From Theodoxus fluviatilis (Eukaryota > Mollusca > Gastropoda > Cycloneritida > Neritidae): a DNA stretch of 64,000 nucleotides. A program made the translations under genes and the position numbers. Each line of letters begins with the position of its first letter. Positions within the stretch are counted from its first letter, which is position 1. Shown here piece by piece: positions 1 through 10,905 of the stretch. Location of the stretch: contig JAWQFJ010001813.1 in assembly GCA_034096865.1 (NCBI GenBank), forward strand, positions 52,501-116,500. The letters run 5' to 3'. The notes under the pieces are model-generated. The model was given only the letters and a program-made list of their open reading frames with translations. It searched no databases and had not been told where the DNA came from.

Positions 1-81
1 TGTGAGTAGACCTCACCTGTAGTTGTTGTGGCCAATTTGTCCAGGAACTTCGGCCAGTACCTGTGAGTACATCTTTAATGT

Positions 82-202
82 TGTCGTTGTGGTGGTGGTG
101 GTGGTGGTGGTGGCGGTGGTGGTGGCGGTGGTGGTGGCGGTGGTGGTGGCGGTGGTGGTGGCGGTGGTGGTGGTGGTGGTGGTGGTGGTGGTGGTGGTGG
201 TG
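82..202. repeat. (TGG)n microsatellite
   Basis: Uninterrupted trinucleotide run with regular GGC variants. The flanks at 15-75 and 203-242 share words such as AGGAACTT and CTGTGAGTA, and a related stretch follows at 3247-3302. The microsatellite therefore seems to sit in a degenerate longer repeat that the next element interrupts. Confidence 0.9.
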
Positions 203-1520
203 ACCAATCGCCAAGGAACTTTAGCAAGAGTCTGTGAGTAGATTTTTGACTCACATGCGAAGCAAAAGTGAGTCTATGTACTCACCCGTTTCGTCCGTCC
301 GGGCGTCCGGGCGTCCGGGCGTCCGAAAACTTTAACGTTTAACTTTTCTCAGAGACTATTAAGTCTATCAATACCAAATGTGGCATGATGGTGTATGATG
401 ACAAGGCCTCAAAACACATACACAGTGACTTGACCTTGCTTCAAGGTCAAGGTCGCAGAGGCCATAAATGTTGTCTAAAAACAGCCATTTTTTTACATTT
501 TCTCAATTTTCTCTGAAGTATTTGAGGTTGGATACCTCACCTATATATGGTATATAGGGCAAAGTAAGTCCTATTTTTTGATACCATTTTGGTTGACCTT
601 GCTTCAAGTTCAAGGTCACAGGAGCTCTTCAAAGTTGGATTGTATACATATTTTGAAGTGACCTTGACCCTGAACTATGAAAGATAACTGTTTCAAACTT
701 AATAATTATGTGGGGCACATGTTATACTTTCATCATGAGACACATTTGGTCACATATCATCAAGGTCAAGGTCACTTAGACCCTTATGAAATGTGACCAA
801 AATGGGGTAGTGAACCACTAAAAGTGACCATATCTCATGTAGACTAGGATAAATTCTCGAAAAGAGGCCTAAATAAAAAGAGGTAGGCATTTGTGGGTAA
901 TTAATGGCAACAGGTTGATTCTTATGGATTTGGGTGTGCTGAATTCATTTCTGCCTGTTGCCAAAGTCAAAAATGCCTATATTCGTTACTATTCAACGGT
1001 TTCCAAGATGGCCGCCATGATATCAAGAGACTACTAATTCTCAAACAAATGCTTATATCTTTGGTGTTTTTAGAGATACAGTCAAGGTCACATGAAACTT
1101 GACAATATTGACTTGTACTGTTTTGTCATGTGTGCATTTTAAGTTGTCTTTTGGCAGTAAACTACTGCGAACTAATCACTAAAAATAAGTGATATTACCC
1201 AGTAGGTATTCAGCATTAAAATGAATATACATTGATCATCATTCTGACAAGGTCAAGGTAATTTTGACCCCATATTTCAGATGTGTTTAAACTTGGACGC
1301 CATCAAGATTTGCAGTGGCTCATCTGTTGTACACACTGGACATCTGATTCAACAATTACATTTCAGCAGGGGTTCAGATCAATGGTGCACAATCAACTAG
1401 GTCAAAGGTCAAGGTCAAGGTCAAAGTCAAAGGTCACTATTTGGACCATTTATTCTCAAAAACGGGGCCTAAAATAGAGATAGGCCAAAGGGTCACGGTC
1501 AGTTCACCACTCGTTAAGAC

Positions 1521-1523
1521 NNN
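1521..1523. other. Assembly gap (nnn)
   Basis: Three undetermined bases. Coding sequence lies on one side and unrelated AGGTCA-rich sequence on the other, so real sequence may be missing here. Confidence 0.95.
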
Positions 1524-2381
1524 GTTGAGGGACGTATGGAGACCACCGAGCCTCACTACCAGCAGATTCTGATATTCAGCTTTAGCCCATTTGAGCTCCA
1601 TGATCTTGCAGTACAGCGCCTCGTCAACCGTCAGCACAACATACTGTTGCCCAAGTTGGTTAGCAACATGTTTGCATCTCAGGATTACAGTGTTCAGTGT
1701 GTCCAGTTCATGTGCAGGTGCCTGAATAATAGGCATAAAGCCGATGCTGGTTACTTCTGGGTTCTGTTCACTTGTTTCCTGGTTGAATCCAGTCCATGTC
1801 AACTCACAGTCCTTTGCGTTGGTCCGCTTGAGGATGAAAGCCATGTCCTTTGCACCTGCTGTGGTGGCAGCCTCACTATTGCTGGTTGGTTCAAACCACT
1901 CCAACTTCACGTCAGCATTACAGTTTGGCTGGCTCTGTCCCTCAGTGACCCCAGCTTCCCTGATTTCATTCATAGCTTCAGGCACTTTCAAGGACGCATT
2001 TTTTGAAGGTTGAATGGTTTTCATCCCCATATCAGCGTCCGAGCCTCTTTGCCAGGCAGCCACTTGCGTAGCATGGAAGGTTTCCTTGCCATCAAACCGA
2101 AAATCTGCAATGTCTATATTGTCACACGTGAAGTGAGTGAATCTTCCAGGGACAAAGTTCGGTGGAACCACTGCTCCAGTCTTGTGGTCCATGGTCTGAA
2201 GTGTGTTTTCTGCCAAGGCAGTGTCAACCTGTTTCACAGCGTGGTAACTGGCTACATGACCAGCATTATGGAACAGGTTCAGCAAATCTCTGGAGCGAGT
2301 GGCCTGGTGTAGGGTGCTTGCTAGACCCAGGTGTTTAGGGGTTAGGTGTGTCCCACCAGTAACGCTGACACAACTAAAGGT
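1524..2381 (-). pseudogene. Transposable-element-associated protein, partial
   Basis: One open frame runs on the minus strand from about 2381 to the assembly gap at 1521-1523. It contains LTPKHLGLA, HQATRS, DNIDIADF, FHATQ and, near its end, VVRLGGLHTSLN. From memory this pattern belongs to long uncharacterised proteins repeated in cnidarian and mollusc genomes, where it is usually followed by more sequence. I know no assigned biochemical function. The frame has no start codon in context (a stop lies at 2382-2384), and the sequence beyond the gap (1437-1520) is AGGTCA-type noncoding DNA, so the gene is truncated at both ends. It sits wholly inside the nested TIR element, which suggests it belonged to that element's autonomous relative. 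Confidence 0.6.
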
Positions 2382-3256
2382 TTATGAAAATGTAGAGCCA
2401 AACCAGCTGTATGTACTGAAATGTTCAGTTATTATTGGAAACATGCAATGTAGTACCACTACTATTCCGTGCCAATGTTACGCCCCTTCTTTTTTTAATT
2501 TTTTTAAAACCTTTCTTGTGGTTTACCTGGCTCACTAGAACATCACTAGTAATCAAATATCAACCAGCAGAGATGATTAAAAAGCATAACTTATGTTTAG
2601 GTCAAAGGTCAAAGGCACTCTAATATTCCTATCGTATTTTCTGTGTGCATGAACTTTAGCAGTCACCAGTGACCTTGACCTTTGACCAAGGTCACCAAAA
2701 ATACTTGAACAACTTTTTTGCATCAAGGTTTAATAAACTGCCAAAAATTGTAACTGTAGCTCAAAGGAGACAAGAGAAAAAAATATTTGTAAGAAAAACA
2801 TGTTTTTTTCTTGTCGGTGTCGGCCATCTTGGAAACCGTTGAATAGTAACGAACATAGGCATTTTTGACTTTGGCAACAGGCAGAAATGGATTTAACACA
2901 CCCAAATCTATAAGAAACAACCTGTTGCCATTAATTACCCACAAATGCCCGAGGGTGTTAGATTTTCTGAAATCTGTCCTAGTCTAATGGTAGAAAGTGC
3001 CATTGTGCTTCCTATGTCTTGAATTAACAGCTTTGTGTTGCATGACCTTGGATGACCTTGACCTTGGGTCAAGATCACATGTATTTTGGTAGGAAAAATG
3101 TGTAAAGCATTTCTTAGTGTATGATGTCATTGGTAGGTTTAGTTGTTTGACCTTGACCTTGAAGGTCACCTGAAGGTCAAGGTCATGTAAATGTCAAGAT
3201 CATGTAAAGGTCAAGGTCAAGCGTGTGAGTCGTATGGGCTTTGCCCTTCTTGTTGT

Positions 3257-3748
3257 GGTTGTTGTTTGCGATCAATTCGGCCATGATCTTCGGGCAGTAC
3301 TTTTCAAAATTCTTTTTTAATATACGAGAGCAATGTTTCCCAGATACTTGTTTGGATGTCGGTAATTTTTTTCTGGATTTTAAAAAAGAAATTCAATGGT
3401 TTTGGCAAATATCCCCCGGATTTTTACAGCATAACTGCAAAAAGACTTGGTTTGGTCAGGACTTTTCGGAAGTAATACATAACACGCCGTCTCTATAAAC
3501 ACATCGGACAGTCTACTATGTGATGCTAACGAGTGACGTTACGCTCGAGAATAGCGATGCCCTTACTCGGCTGTACAACAAATCCAAATCCCGATCGATG
3601 TTTCCATTACGTGGACTAAGGGACGTCACTCAAGATCGCTGGTGATCGATTTGAAATAACGCCCCGCAGTAATGTTGCGCGAATTTTGTTTGATTTAGGA
3701 ACCGGTGATGTATTCATTAGTGTCAAGAAGAGCATTTACTGTCGCACC
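3257..3748. other. No gene seen
   Basis: Unique-looking sequence between the element and the TCA microsatellite. It opens with a stretch resembling 15-75. No splice-bounded reading frame is convincing. Confidence 0.5.

Positions 3749-3839
<91 letters not shown>
3749..3839. repeat. (TCA)n microsatellite
   Basis: About 30 uninterrupted TCA units. Less regular CAT/CAC-rich sequence continues to about 4000. It lies in the presumed intron just upstream of the exon at 4044. Confidence 0.95.
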
Positions 3840-4043
3840 TCACCTTTGTCACTATAGCAAACATCATACCCATCACCATCACAGTCATCATAACCGTCAT
3901 CAACATTACAACAAGCACAACTCCACCGCCATCCCACTTACTACCATTACCTGTTTTCATCATCTTCATCGCCATAGTCATCGGTGTCATCATCGTATAG
4001 GTGGTAGTCACCGTGGGCATGAGAGTTGCTGCTGTTGTTGCAG

Positions 4044-4464
4044 GTGCTGGGTGTTCAGATCAGACAGCAAGCTGCTGGTCATTAAGGCGGCGGACTGCGG
4101 GCTGCTGCAGAACGAGACGGACGTGTCTCTGCTGGAAGCGCAGTTCACCATCACAGCCACGGCCCAGGGCAGCCCCGAGCGTCCCAACCTCTGTAGTCAG
4201 CTGGTCGTCACCCCTCCTCCCACCACGTTCCGACCCCAGATGCCCCCTTCTTCCACCACTTCCCAGCCACTCACCTACATCCCCCTCCCGAAGCCTGCTG
4301 GAACCTTCCACGAGGAGGCCGTCATCAACAGTGATGTCCTTCCCCCCGAGTCCCAACCTGCCATCAGCAACTCTTCCACCAGCAGAGTCCGAGGTTCGAT
4401 TCACGGCCTGGCGTGGACATTTGTCATTATGGTGATACTGGTACTGGACATTGCGACTACATAG
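4044..4464 (+). CDS. Putative last exon of a secreted, possibly GPI-anchored protein
   Basis: A TTG-rich tract ends in an AG acceptor at 4042-4043. The open frame then runs from TGC (4045) to a TAG at 4462-4464, about 139 residues. The first third has three cysteines (CWVF, DCGLL, NLCSQL) and an NET glycosylation site. The middle is rich in Pro, Thr and Ser, like an extracellular stalk. The C terminus is a small-residue stretch (SNSSTS) followed by a hydrophobic tail (WTFVIMVILVLDIATT) that ends the protein. That arrangement is typical of a GPI-attachment signal; a single membrane segment with no cytoplasmic tail is the alternative. The base composition is GC-richer than the flanks. I do not recognise the family. 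Upstream exons are not visible in the window. Confidence 0.5.
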
Positions 4465-7400
4465 ATGCTTGGATCTAAAAGTATTGGCGGATACCGATGT
4501 GATATAATCTGATGCTACTCTCGGCGAAGTGAAACTCGTTGATTTTTTTTATTGGCTGTGTCACTTAGGCCACCAATGAATACGAGTAATGAACTTGGCT
4601 TTATATGAAAGAGATAAAAAAAGATCTATCATCTCTGTACAAGTGATATAGTAATGACGGCTGATTCAAGGTTTTGAGTGTCACCTTGGGTCTGTGGAAA
4701 TGGAGCGTTGCATCTAAGACACTAAGAACACTCGCAGCCAAGAGGAAATGACGTGTAGAGATGAAGGTTGTCTGGAGCTGAATGTTACACCTTGTGAAGG
4801 AGCTCATTGAAAAACCAAGTGAAGACGAAACGTTCATCACCAAACCCTTAACGTAGAGGTTGGGTTTTAACTGACGTTTGGAGAAATCAGACGAATGCAG
4901 ACGGCCAGCTGTTCCGTGCAGTGGTTGATCTGTGTTGGAACTGTGGCACATGACTGCAAGACCAGAGGCTTGCACAGTTGTAACGTCAGTCAGAAGAAGA
5001 CTCGCAGACTGCACTGTCGTGATGAAATTATGACCGCTGGCGGTTGTGACGGTACAAAACTCGTCGCAAGGTCTCTGGTCACTTGGAGACAGCATGAAGA
5101 AACAAAACATCCTTAGTACTTTACGGAACATTCCCAAACTCTGAACAAATTCGCTGATCATCTGCACCCTTCTTGACTGCACCAGAGCAGAGCAGAACAG
5201 TTTATCTGTGAAAGGTCATTCGGCCCATTTTCTTGACTGTATCGTGTCACGCGCTCGTGAACACAGGCAAAGAAAACTCGTGGTCAGTGATCATAAATAT
5301 GCAGGCATATTTCCAGAGGCACAACAGTGCATGTACAAGCGGCGAAAACCATTCCACTCAAGGAGTTTTCCTAAAGGAGTTTGGTGAGAGAATGAGACAA
5401 AATGGAACAGCAATGCATTTGTGCTTTTCATTATCACGTGATTTGCAAGACCGCATTGCGATATCTTTGAGTAGCACGTCTAAAATATGATCTGAGTACT
5501 TCAATTTTGTGATGGTCTCTTGTTCGCTTTTCCATCACTCAAATCCGATTTTTATGTTTATGAGGCATTATACTGCTTTTGAACTATGGACGGATCAGCT
5601 CAACTGAAATGCATAGTTTGGCACGAGACAAAAAGGAACACTGAATGAGAAGCTTCAGTGTGCAATCAACTTCAATCCCAAGCGGTTATGTCAATGTGAA
5701 TACGTTGCATCTGCATTTGTGCTAGAATGATGGCTAGAGTGATCGTTTTCAAAGCAAGTCTGAAGTCCTGAATGAAGACTTCGACAGTGAAAGACACACC
5801 ATTTGGGACCAGTCCTCATACTACATGGATATTCACTCTGATTCGTGCTGATATATCAGGTGTGGACAAGTTGCAAGACTGGCCAGAAACTCCGGTCGGC
5901 AACAAGAAGCCTGCATCAAGGGACTGCTCACAATCGTGTAGATTGTGCCAACCTTTCTTGGCATTTCAAGAGGACATTCCGTTGATTCCAGCAGAATCTG
6001 CCATCGCTCACGCGACTCTTAGGAATGTTCAGCACGGAAGTTGACTTTACCTTCAAGTATTGCATGCTGAACTATCTGGAGTGAAGTCTCAGTTTTTACT
6101 TCCTATCTCTATAAATAAAAATCTAAGTAATGTTCTAATAGCCTATGTTCTGCACTGGACGAACATATGATAACGTATGTGTTCACTGTCTAGTTTAACA
6201 TTATCTAAATATTGCGTTTCTGGTTAATCAAATCTCTTACGAGAACATATCCTGAGAATTGCACGAAACGAAATTGGCAAGTAATCTGTGTTTCAAATGT
6301 ATAACATATCGATCTTTTCCATACCTTTTTACAAAGCATGACTTTTTGGTAGTGTTGTTCTCAGTGCGGACTCGTATCATAATCCTCGAGTGATCATGGT
6401 CGAGAAAAACTACTTCTTAACATTCCAATTGTACATATAAAAGCTTAAATATGTTTCCTACTGTTTTTCACTGTGACTTGGACATGGTATCAATATGTGA
6501 ATTGTTTACTGACGTTGTATAAATAGCACATCGACTCTGTTGTGTTGCGGCATTCAAACTGTAAAGTATATATTTGCTGCTTTCTGACCGAACTTTAATC
6601 GTTTCATTCCTTTTTTACAAATAGCATATTTCATTGCAGATTAGTAACTTCAACGAATGTTTGCTGCGTTTACATATTTCACCATGAAGAATGGTCTGAT
6701 GACCTTGGCGTGTGTGATGAATCTGTGCCTACATGTTTGACAATTTCCAGACGACATCAAACGACAGTGTGTGGTGGTGCCGTATCTTTCTTATTACACT
6801 CTATTAAACATTATCTTCTCAATAATAGTAGTACAAAAGACGTGTGCTGCAGAATGCCACTGGAGAGAACTCGATGGTCCAAGTCAATTTAAACTACTGT
6901 CGGAAATTATTAAGTGTCTCTCACCAAGAAAAAAAGAATAGTTACCTATATTGTTTCGTCATTGTGTCACATTAACAGTGTATGTGACCCCTCATCGCAA
7001 AATGAGGCAATCTCCACCTCGACTTGAATCATTGACAACAATGATGGGAAGGGTTTCAATGGCGAATTATGGCAATTTTGCATCCTCGAACTCCCTATCC
7101 ATCCTACAAAACTTTTGGAACTCCGCACATAACTAGTTACAATGTTCCGAAAATATAACATACGACAATAACTGCCGGTGCCAACCTTTTTACCTTTTGT
7201 GCATTCTTCGACTTTCCTCGAATCGCTAATTATGTATGGCATCATTGAAAACTATTTCCACTCACAGTACAGTGGATGTACTGGGACGGTTTTAAGGTTA
7301 CAAGCAAACTTCCAAACATTGGTATATGACTAAAAACAACATCAACAATAACAACAACAACAAACTCGCAGATGAAATCTCTGTCATTTTGTATATTGTT

Positions 7401-7820
7401 CTCATAACAAAATAACTGTTAATCTCTAGTATTTATTTGGGAAATAAAACTTATGACTCTCCAAAATATGATCAGTGTTTCATTGTGTGGCGAGGAGTCA
7501 AGATTCTGGTAGTTTTTTTGCTCAACATGACACACCAGATGTCGATCATAAGTATCTTTATTTCTATCGTTTCATTCATACAAGTAGCCAGTTGTAATTT
7601 CGGTCTAAACACATCCTGTCCCTCATTTTTAGAGTGGCTATCATATATTTAGATTAAAGACTTCATGGGGCTTGACATGTCGTCAGAGCCACTCAGACAT
7701 GATGCCCTGATGCGTCTGTGTTTAATGAAAAATGAAGAAAGTGAAAGAAGCAACTGAACGTTCCTGGGCATTTTAAAATGCCTAATGAATGTTTTTGAAA
7801 CCTTTACGTGGTGGAATTAT
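4465..7820. other. Possible 3' UTR, then DNA without a recognisable gene
   Basis: Short frames exist on both strands but show no domain, splice signal pair or codon pattern. Poly(A)-signal-like AATAAA words occur near 6113-6118 and 7442-7447, so the exon at 4044 could have a long 3' UTR; this is inference. A minus-strand frame at 4601-5182 is discussed under rejected items. Confidence 0.35.
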
Positions 7821-7829
7821 ACATTGAGA

Positions 7830-7970
7830 TTTGTTTTGAGGATTTGATCCCTGGACGCCTGGTGACACTGCGGGCACATCTAGGGACCGATCCCCAGGCT
7901 CCCACGTGATGGACAGTTTGCTGCTGACTTTGCCACTTCGCTTAGTGTCAATCCTGCTGTGGGGAGTAAG
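7830..7970 (-). mobile_element. Possible tRNA-derived SINE remnant
   Basis: Read on the minus strand, the sequence has a box-A-like stretch (GAAGTGGCAAAGTCAGCA) followed about 45 bases later by a box-B-like GGGGATCGGTCCC. This spacing suits a Pol III promoter derived from a tRNA. No tail or target duplication was found, so the call is weak. Confidence 0.25.
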
Positions 7971-7985
7971 TACGACTATGGTCAT

Positions 7986-8870
7986 TTCAGTACATCTACT
8001 TCCATTCGTATTATCCTACTGTCACAGAATTTAGAGGCTTTGTGCTTTTTTTCTCTGCTCATCTCGTTGCATTTGACGGGTAGTTTCTTCTCCATTTAGT
8101 AATCATGGTATCGTTGACGGACAGGAATTGTGAGTCTTGCGTCTGACGGATTTCAGATACATGAAATCCATTTGGATTGCCTCATTAAGATGTACTCGAA
8201 TCAAAACTTGTGACAGATTCCTTGGGTCTTTAATGTGCCAAAATTTGACGGTCATGTACTTCTTCCTTCAAATACAGTTCGACTGAAGTTAATGCTATTT
8301 ACTTGTGTACTGATACACTCCGGTCTTGTAGCGTCATTTTCAAGTCAAACCCTCTTTGTGTATTGGACCACTAAATGCCTCTTCATGCGAAGTTCCATGT
8401 AAAATGTTTCGTTCTCTATCGCTCTAAGAAATTTGCATGTCGTTGATTTTCTTGTCTTTTGTCTTGTCGGAAATGACGAAATTAAAAAGTCTTATTTCTT
8501 CATACATGTAATAGCGTCGTTACGTTTATGAATTTAAAACGGTTCAGCTTTCACACAAGAATGGCGATTAGTGCCATTAATATTCATTTTGGTACAACAA
8601 AACTGAAGGGCAGAGAAAAAAAAGCCGAACCAATGCACTTGTCTTGTCGTTCTTTGGTACACACTCACAACGCTTTGGCGTAAAAGATATACAAGGGACA
8701 AAGTGTAAAGTGGTGTGAAACCTCATTTTGGAAGAGAAGTTTCTAAATAAACATCATCTTTACCTTTTCACTTTTACAATAAAATTTAGCGACACATAAA
8801 CGGGCGAGAGCGTACATGTGTAAGGGTTTTAAGGAGGTGGCGTAAACGTGAAGTGTTTGAAAAAAAGTGT
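7986..8870. other. No gene seen
   Basis: AT-rich sequence without repeats or a convincing reading frame. Confidence 0.5.
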
Positions 8871-9000
8871 TATCCACTTTTCTCCCTTCTCAGGGATTGA
8901 ACCACGGTAATGCGCTTCACACATAAACAAATGCGAAAACTTGCTCGCCCAAATTCGCCTGTCAGTAGACAAGGTTTCAGTAGGCGAGTAAAGGTTGAGG

Positions 9001-9150
9001 AGCTGACTATGCACTCGTGCAGGGGGGCAGACTACTGGATATGGGGCTGCCAGGAGCTGACTATGCACTCGTGCAGGGGGGCAGACTACTGGATATGGGG
9101 CTGCCAGGAGCTGGTTTAATCCCTGGGAGGGAGAAATCTGAATTATTAAT
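9001..9150 (+). repeat. 54-bp tandem duplication in a SINE-like head
   Basis: The unit beginning AGCTGACTATGCACTCGTGC at 9001 recurs exactly at 9055. The second unit runs into GAGCTGGTTTAATCCCTGGG, which resembles a tRNA-type box B. A similar box-B word, GGTTCAATCCCTGAGAAGGG, is on the minus strand at 8886-8905. A tRNA-derived SINE in two opposed pieces is possible but unproven. Confidence 0.6.
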
Positions 9151-9183
9151 ATCTTGCAATTCCCTATCGGCAGCTACGCTGTG

Positions 9184-9405
9184 TCAATGCTATGTGTTGT
9201 AACCCTGTGTGTATGTGTTGTAATCCTGTGTGTAAGTGTTGTAACCCTGTGTATATGTGTTGTAACCCTGTGTGTATGTGTTGTAATCCTGTGTGTATGT
9301 GTTGTAATCCTGTGTGTATGTGTTGTAACCCTGTGTGTAAGTGTTGTAACCCTGTGTGTAAGTGTTGTAACCCTGTGTGTAAGTGTTGTAACCCTGTGTG
9401 TGCGT
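9184..9405. repeat. 21-bp minisatellite
   Basis: About ten copies of a unit close to TGTTGTAACCCTGTGTGTATG with few substitutions. Reading frames across it (Cys/Val- or Thr/Tyr-rich) are repeat translations. Confidence 0.95.
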
Positions 9406-10105
9406 GAATGAGTATGACTGTGCATGTATAGGGTCAACATCTATGATGCACCTTCTCCTCTGTGTGACTGAGTGTTGGTTCAACGTCTATGACGTGCCAA
9501 AAAACCCAAACGTCTTCCCAAAAGGAACTTCCTCAGCCTTCCATCATGTTTACTATACGCATGAAAGAGGGCAAAGTTGAATTCTCAGCTCACCATTTGT
9601 GGCAGTCTGGCTTGACACGATGGCCTACAGAGGGTACTTTTGTGCCTTGATTTCTGTGAAAGTCCCAACCACGTATGGTTTCTCATCGAAAGCACGAACA
9701 CGCGCAGCTGCAACTCCTGATTAGCGACGAGCTCGGCAAAAAGCACCGCATGATTTAGAGGGGAAAAGAGTGCGCTCTGGACCGATACCATATAACCTAC
9801 CTGTTTGTCAGCTAAACTACTTGACTGATTGACTCGACACACAAAAACAGAATGTCAGCTTAACTGAGAAAGTGAAACAACTTTTTAGTGGACCATTTCA
9901 ATGCTGCTTTATTTTTTCTTGCGTTTTTTATTATCTCAATGATCGTTATGATTACAGTACTTGTGACAATGAATACATAATGAAAGAGACAAATGACTGG
10001 AAAAAACTATCTCATACGTGAAACATGCTAGATGAGTCTGATAGTGGTATTATTGTGGTTTTCATGGCAATGGGTATGATCTTCCGTAGCTAACTACTTT
10101 TTTCT
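9406..10105. other. No gene seen
   Basis: Ordinary mixed-composition sequence without recognisable coding, structural RNA or element features. Confidence 0.5.
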
Positions 10106-10285
10106 CACTTTTTCACGCACTCACACGCACGCTCGCACTTACCTTTGCGTGTAAATACACACAGACATATACACGCGCCCGCGCGCGCGCGTGCGCTTAC
10201 ATGTACATGTATATCCACACAGATACATACATGCATACGAACTCTCGCGCCAGCACCCATACAGACAGACAGACAGACAGACAAA
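10106..10285. repeat. CA/CG-rich simple repeat and (GACA)n
   Basis: Irregular CA dinucleotides with an alternating CG stretch (about 10177-10193), ending in about five GACA units at 10263-10283. Confidence 0.85.
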
Positions 10286-10699
10286 ATTAGTGGGCAGCTA
10301 GGGATGTGGATAACTTTGACAAGAACGACTGATGGTAGATGACAAGTAAGGTGAAATGGGGGATACATTTAAGAGAACAAAGTCAACTCATGTTCCCTTC
10401 TCAACACAATGGTCTACTTGTTTTAATGCAGAGAAATGAAGTAGGCTGAAATGCGGCGTTACGGCATGGAACCGCAAGCAATGATGCACGCATACACAGG
10501 ATGCACGTAGAGACAGACACTGCACCAAATAGCGGATTGTTCTTCTAGGAGCAACGACCTAGGAACGATCAAACCGTTAGATCAGAGGAATAAAGAGATG
10601 AATGGAACTCGGAGGATTTCGGGAGAAAGGGGAGGGAAGACAGGGAAACAGGAGAAGGGAAGATTGTAGGTACGGGAGTGTGGGCAATGAAAAGTATGC

Positions 10700-10905
10700 A
10701 TGGGGTTGGGGGAGAGTGGGAGTTGGGGAATAGGGGGGCTGGGGAAGAGAGGGGGTTGGGGGAAAGATGAGGAGGTTGAGGAAAAGAGAGGGGGTTGGGG
10801 GAAAGATGAGGGGGTTGGGGGAAAGATGAGGAGGTTGGGGGAAAGATGAGGGGGCTGGGAGAGATGATGGATTGGGGGAGAGAGGGGTTGGTGACGAGGG
10901 GCTAT
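10700..10905. repeat. Purine-rich 20-21-bp minisatellite
   Basis: Repeated GGGGGAAAGATGAGG(A/G)GGTTG-type units on the plus strand. The G/A strand asymmetry is almost complete, so a triplex or G-rich structure is conceivable. Confidence 0.85.

Larger units (their letters stand above)
837..2989. mobile_element. Nested 2147-bp TIR element with ATG target duplication
   Basis: TAGACTAGGA at 840-849 is matched by its reverse complement at 2977-2986. Both ends are flanked by ATG (837-839 and 2987-2989), and copy 2 of the host element has one ATG at the empty site. Inside the termini is a 129-bp subterminal inverted repeat, 886-1014 against 2821-2949, nearly identical. The element carries its own AGGTCA and AGGTCAAAGGTCA motifs and part of an element-type gene on the minus strand. 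A 3-bp target duplication fits PIF/Harbinger or CACTA-like elements, but neither the termini nor the gene settles the superfamily. Confidence 0.8.
248..3231 (+). mobile_element. AGGTCA-rich non-autonomous element, copy 1 (interrupted)
   Basis: The ends form short inverted repeats: GACTCACATGC at 248-258 and GCGTGTGAGTC at 3221-3231. The left end also folds on itself (GACTCAC...GTGAGTC), and a GGGCTTTGCCC hairpin lies just outside the right end and is shared by copy 2. Removing the nested element (840-2986) and one 3-bp target copy leaves exactly 834 bp, the length of copy 2 at 55996-56829 in inverse orientation. Similarity to copy 2 extends a few bases past both inverted repeats, so the true boundaries may be about 243-3254. 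The body is studded with AGGTCA and TCAAGGTCA in both orientations. No coding capacity belongs to this element. The superfamily is not recognised. Confidence 0.8.

Noticed and set aside
13..241. Val-rich and Thr-rich frames on both strands
   Set aside because: Translations of the GGT microsatellite.
1536..2312. Plus-strand frames of 79-156 codons
   Set aside because: Antisense shadows of the minus-strand element gene at 1524-2381, which has the recognisable motifs.
248..3255. Helitron for the AGGTCA-rich element because of a hairpin near one end
   Set aside because: No CTRR terminus after the hairpin and no 5' TC; inverted repeats are present at both ends instead.
4388..4402. tRNA box B (GGTTCGATTC)
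   Set aside because: Lies within the open exon with no box A or cloverleaf.
4601..5182. 193-codon minus-strand frame
   Set aside because: No domain, no splice context, and it is antisense to the likely 3' UTR of the exon at 4044. Length alone is weak evidence.
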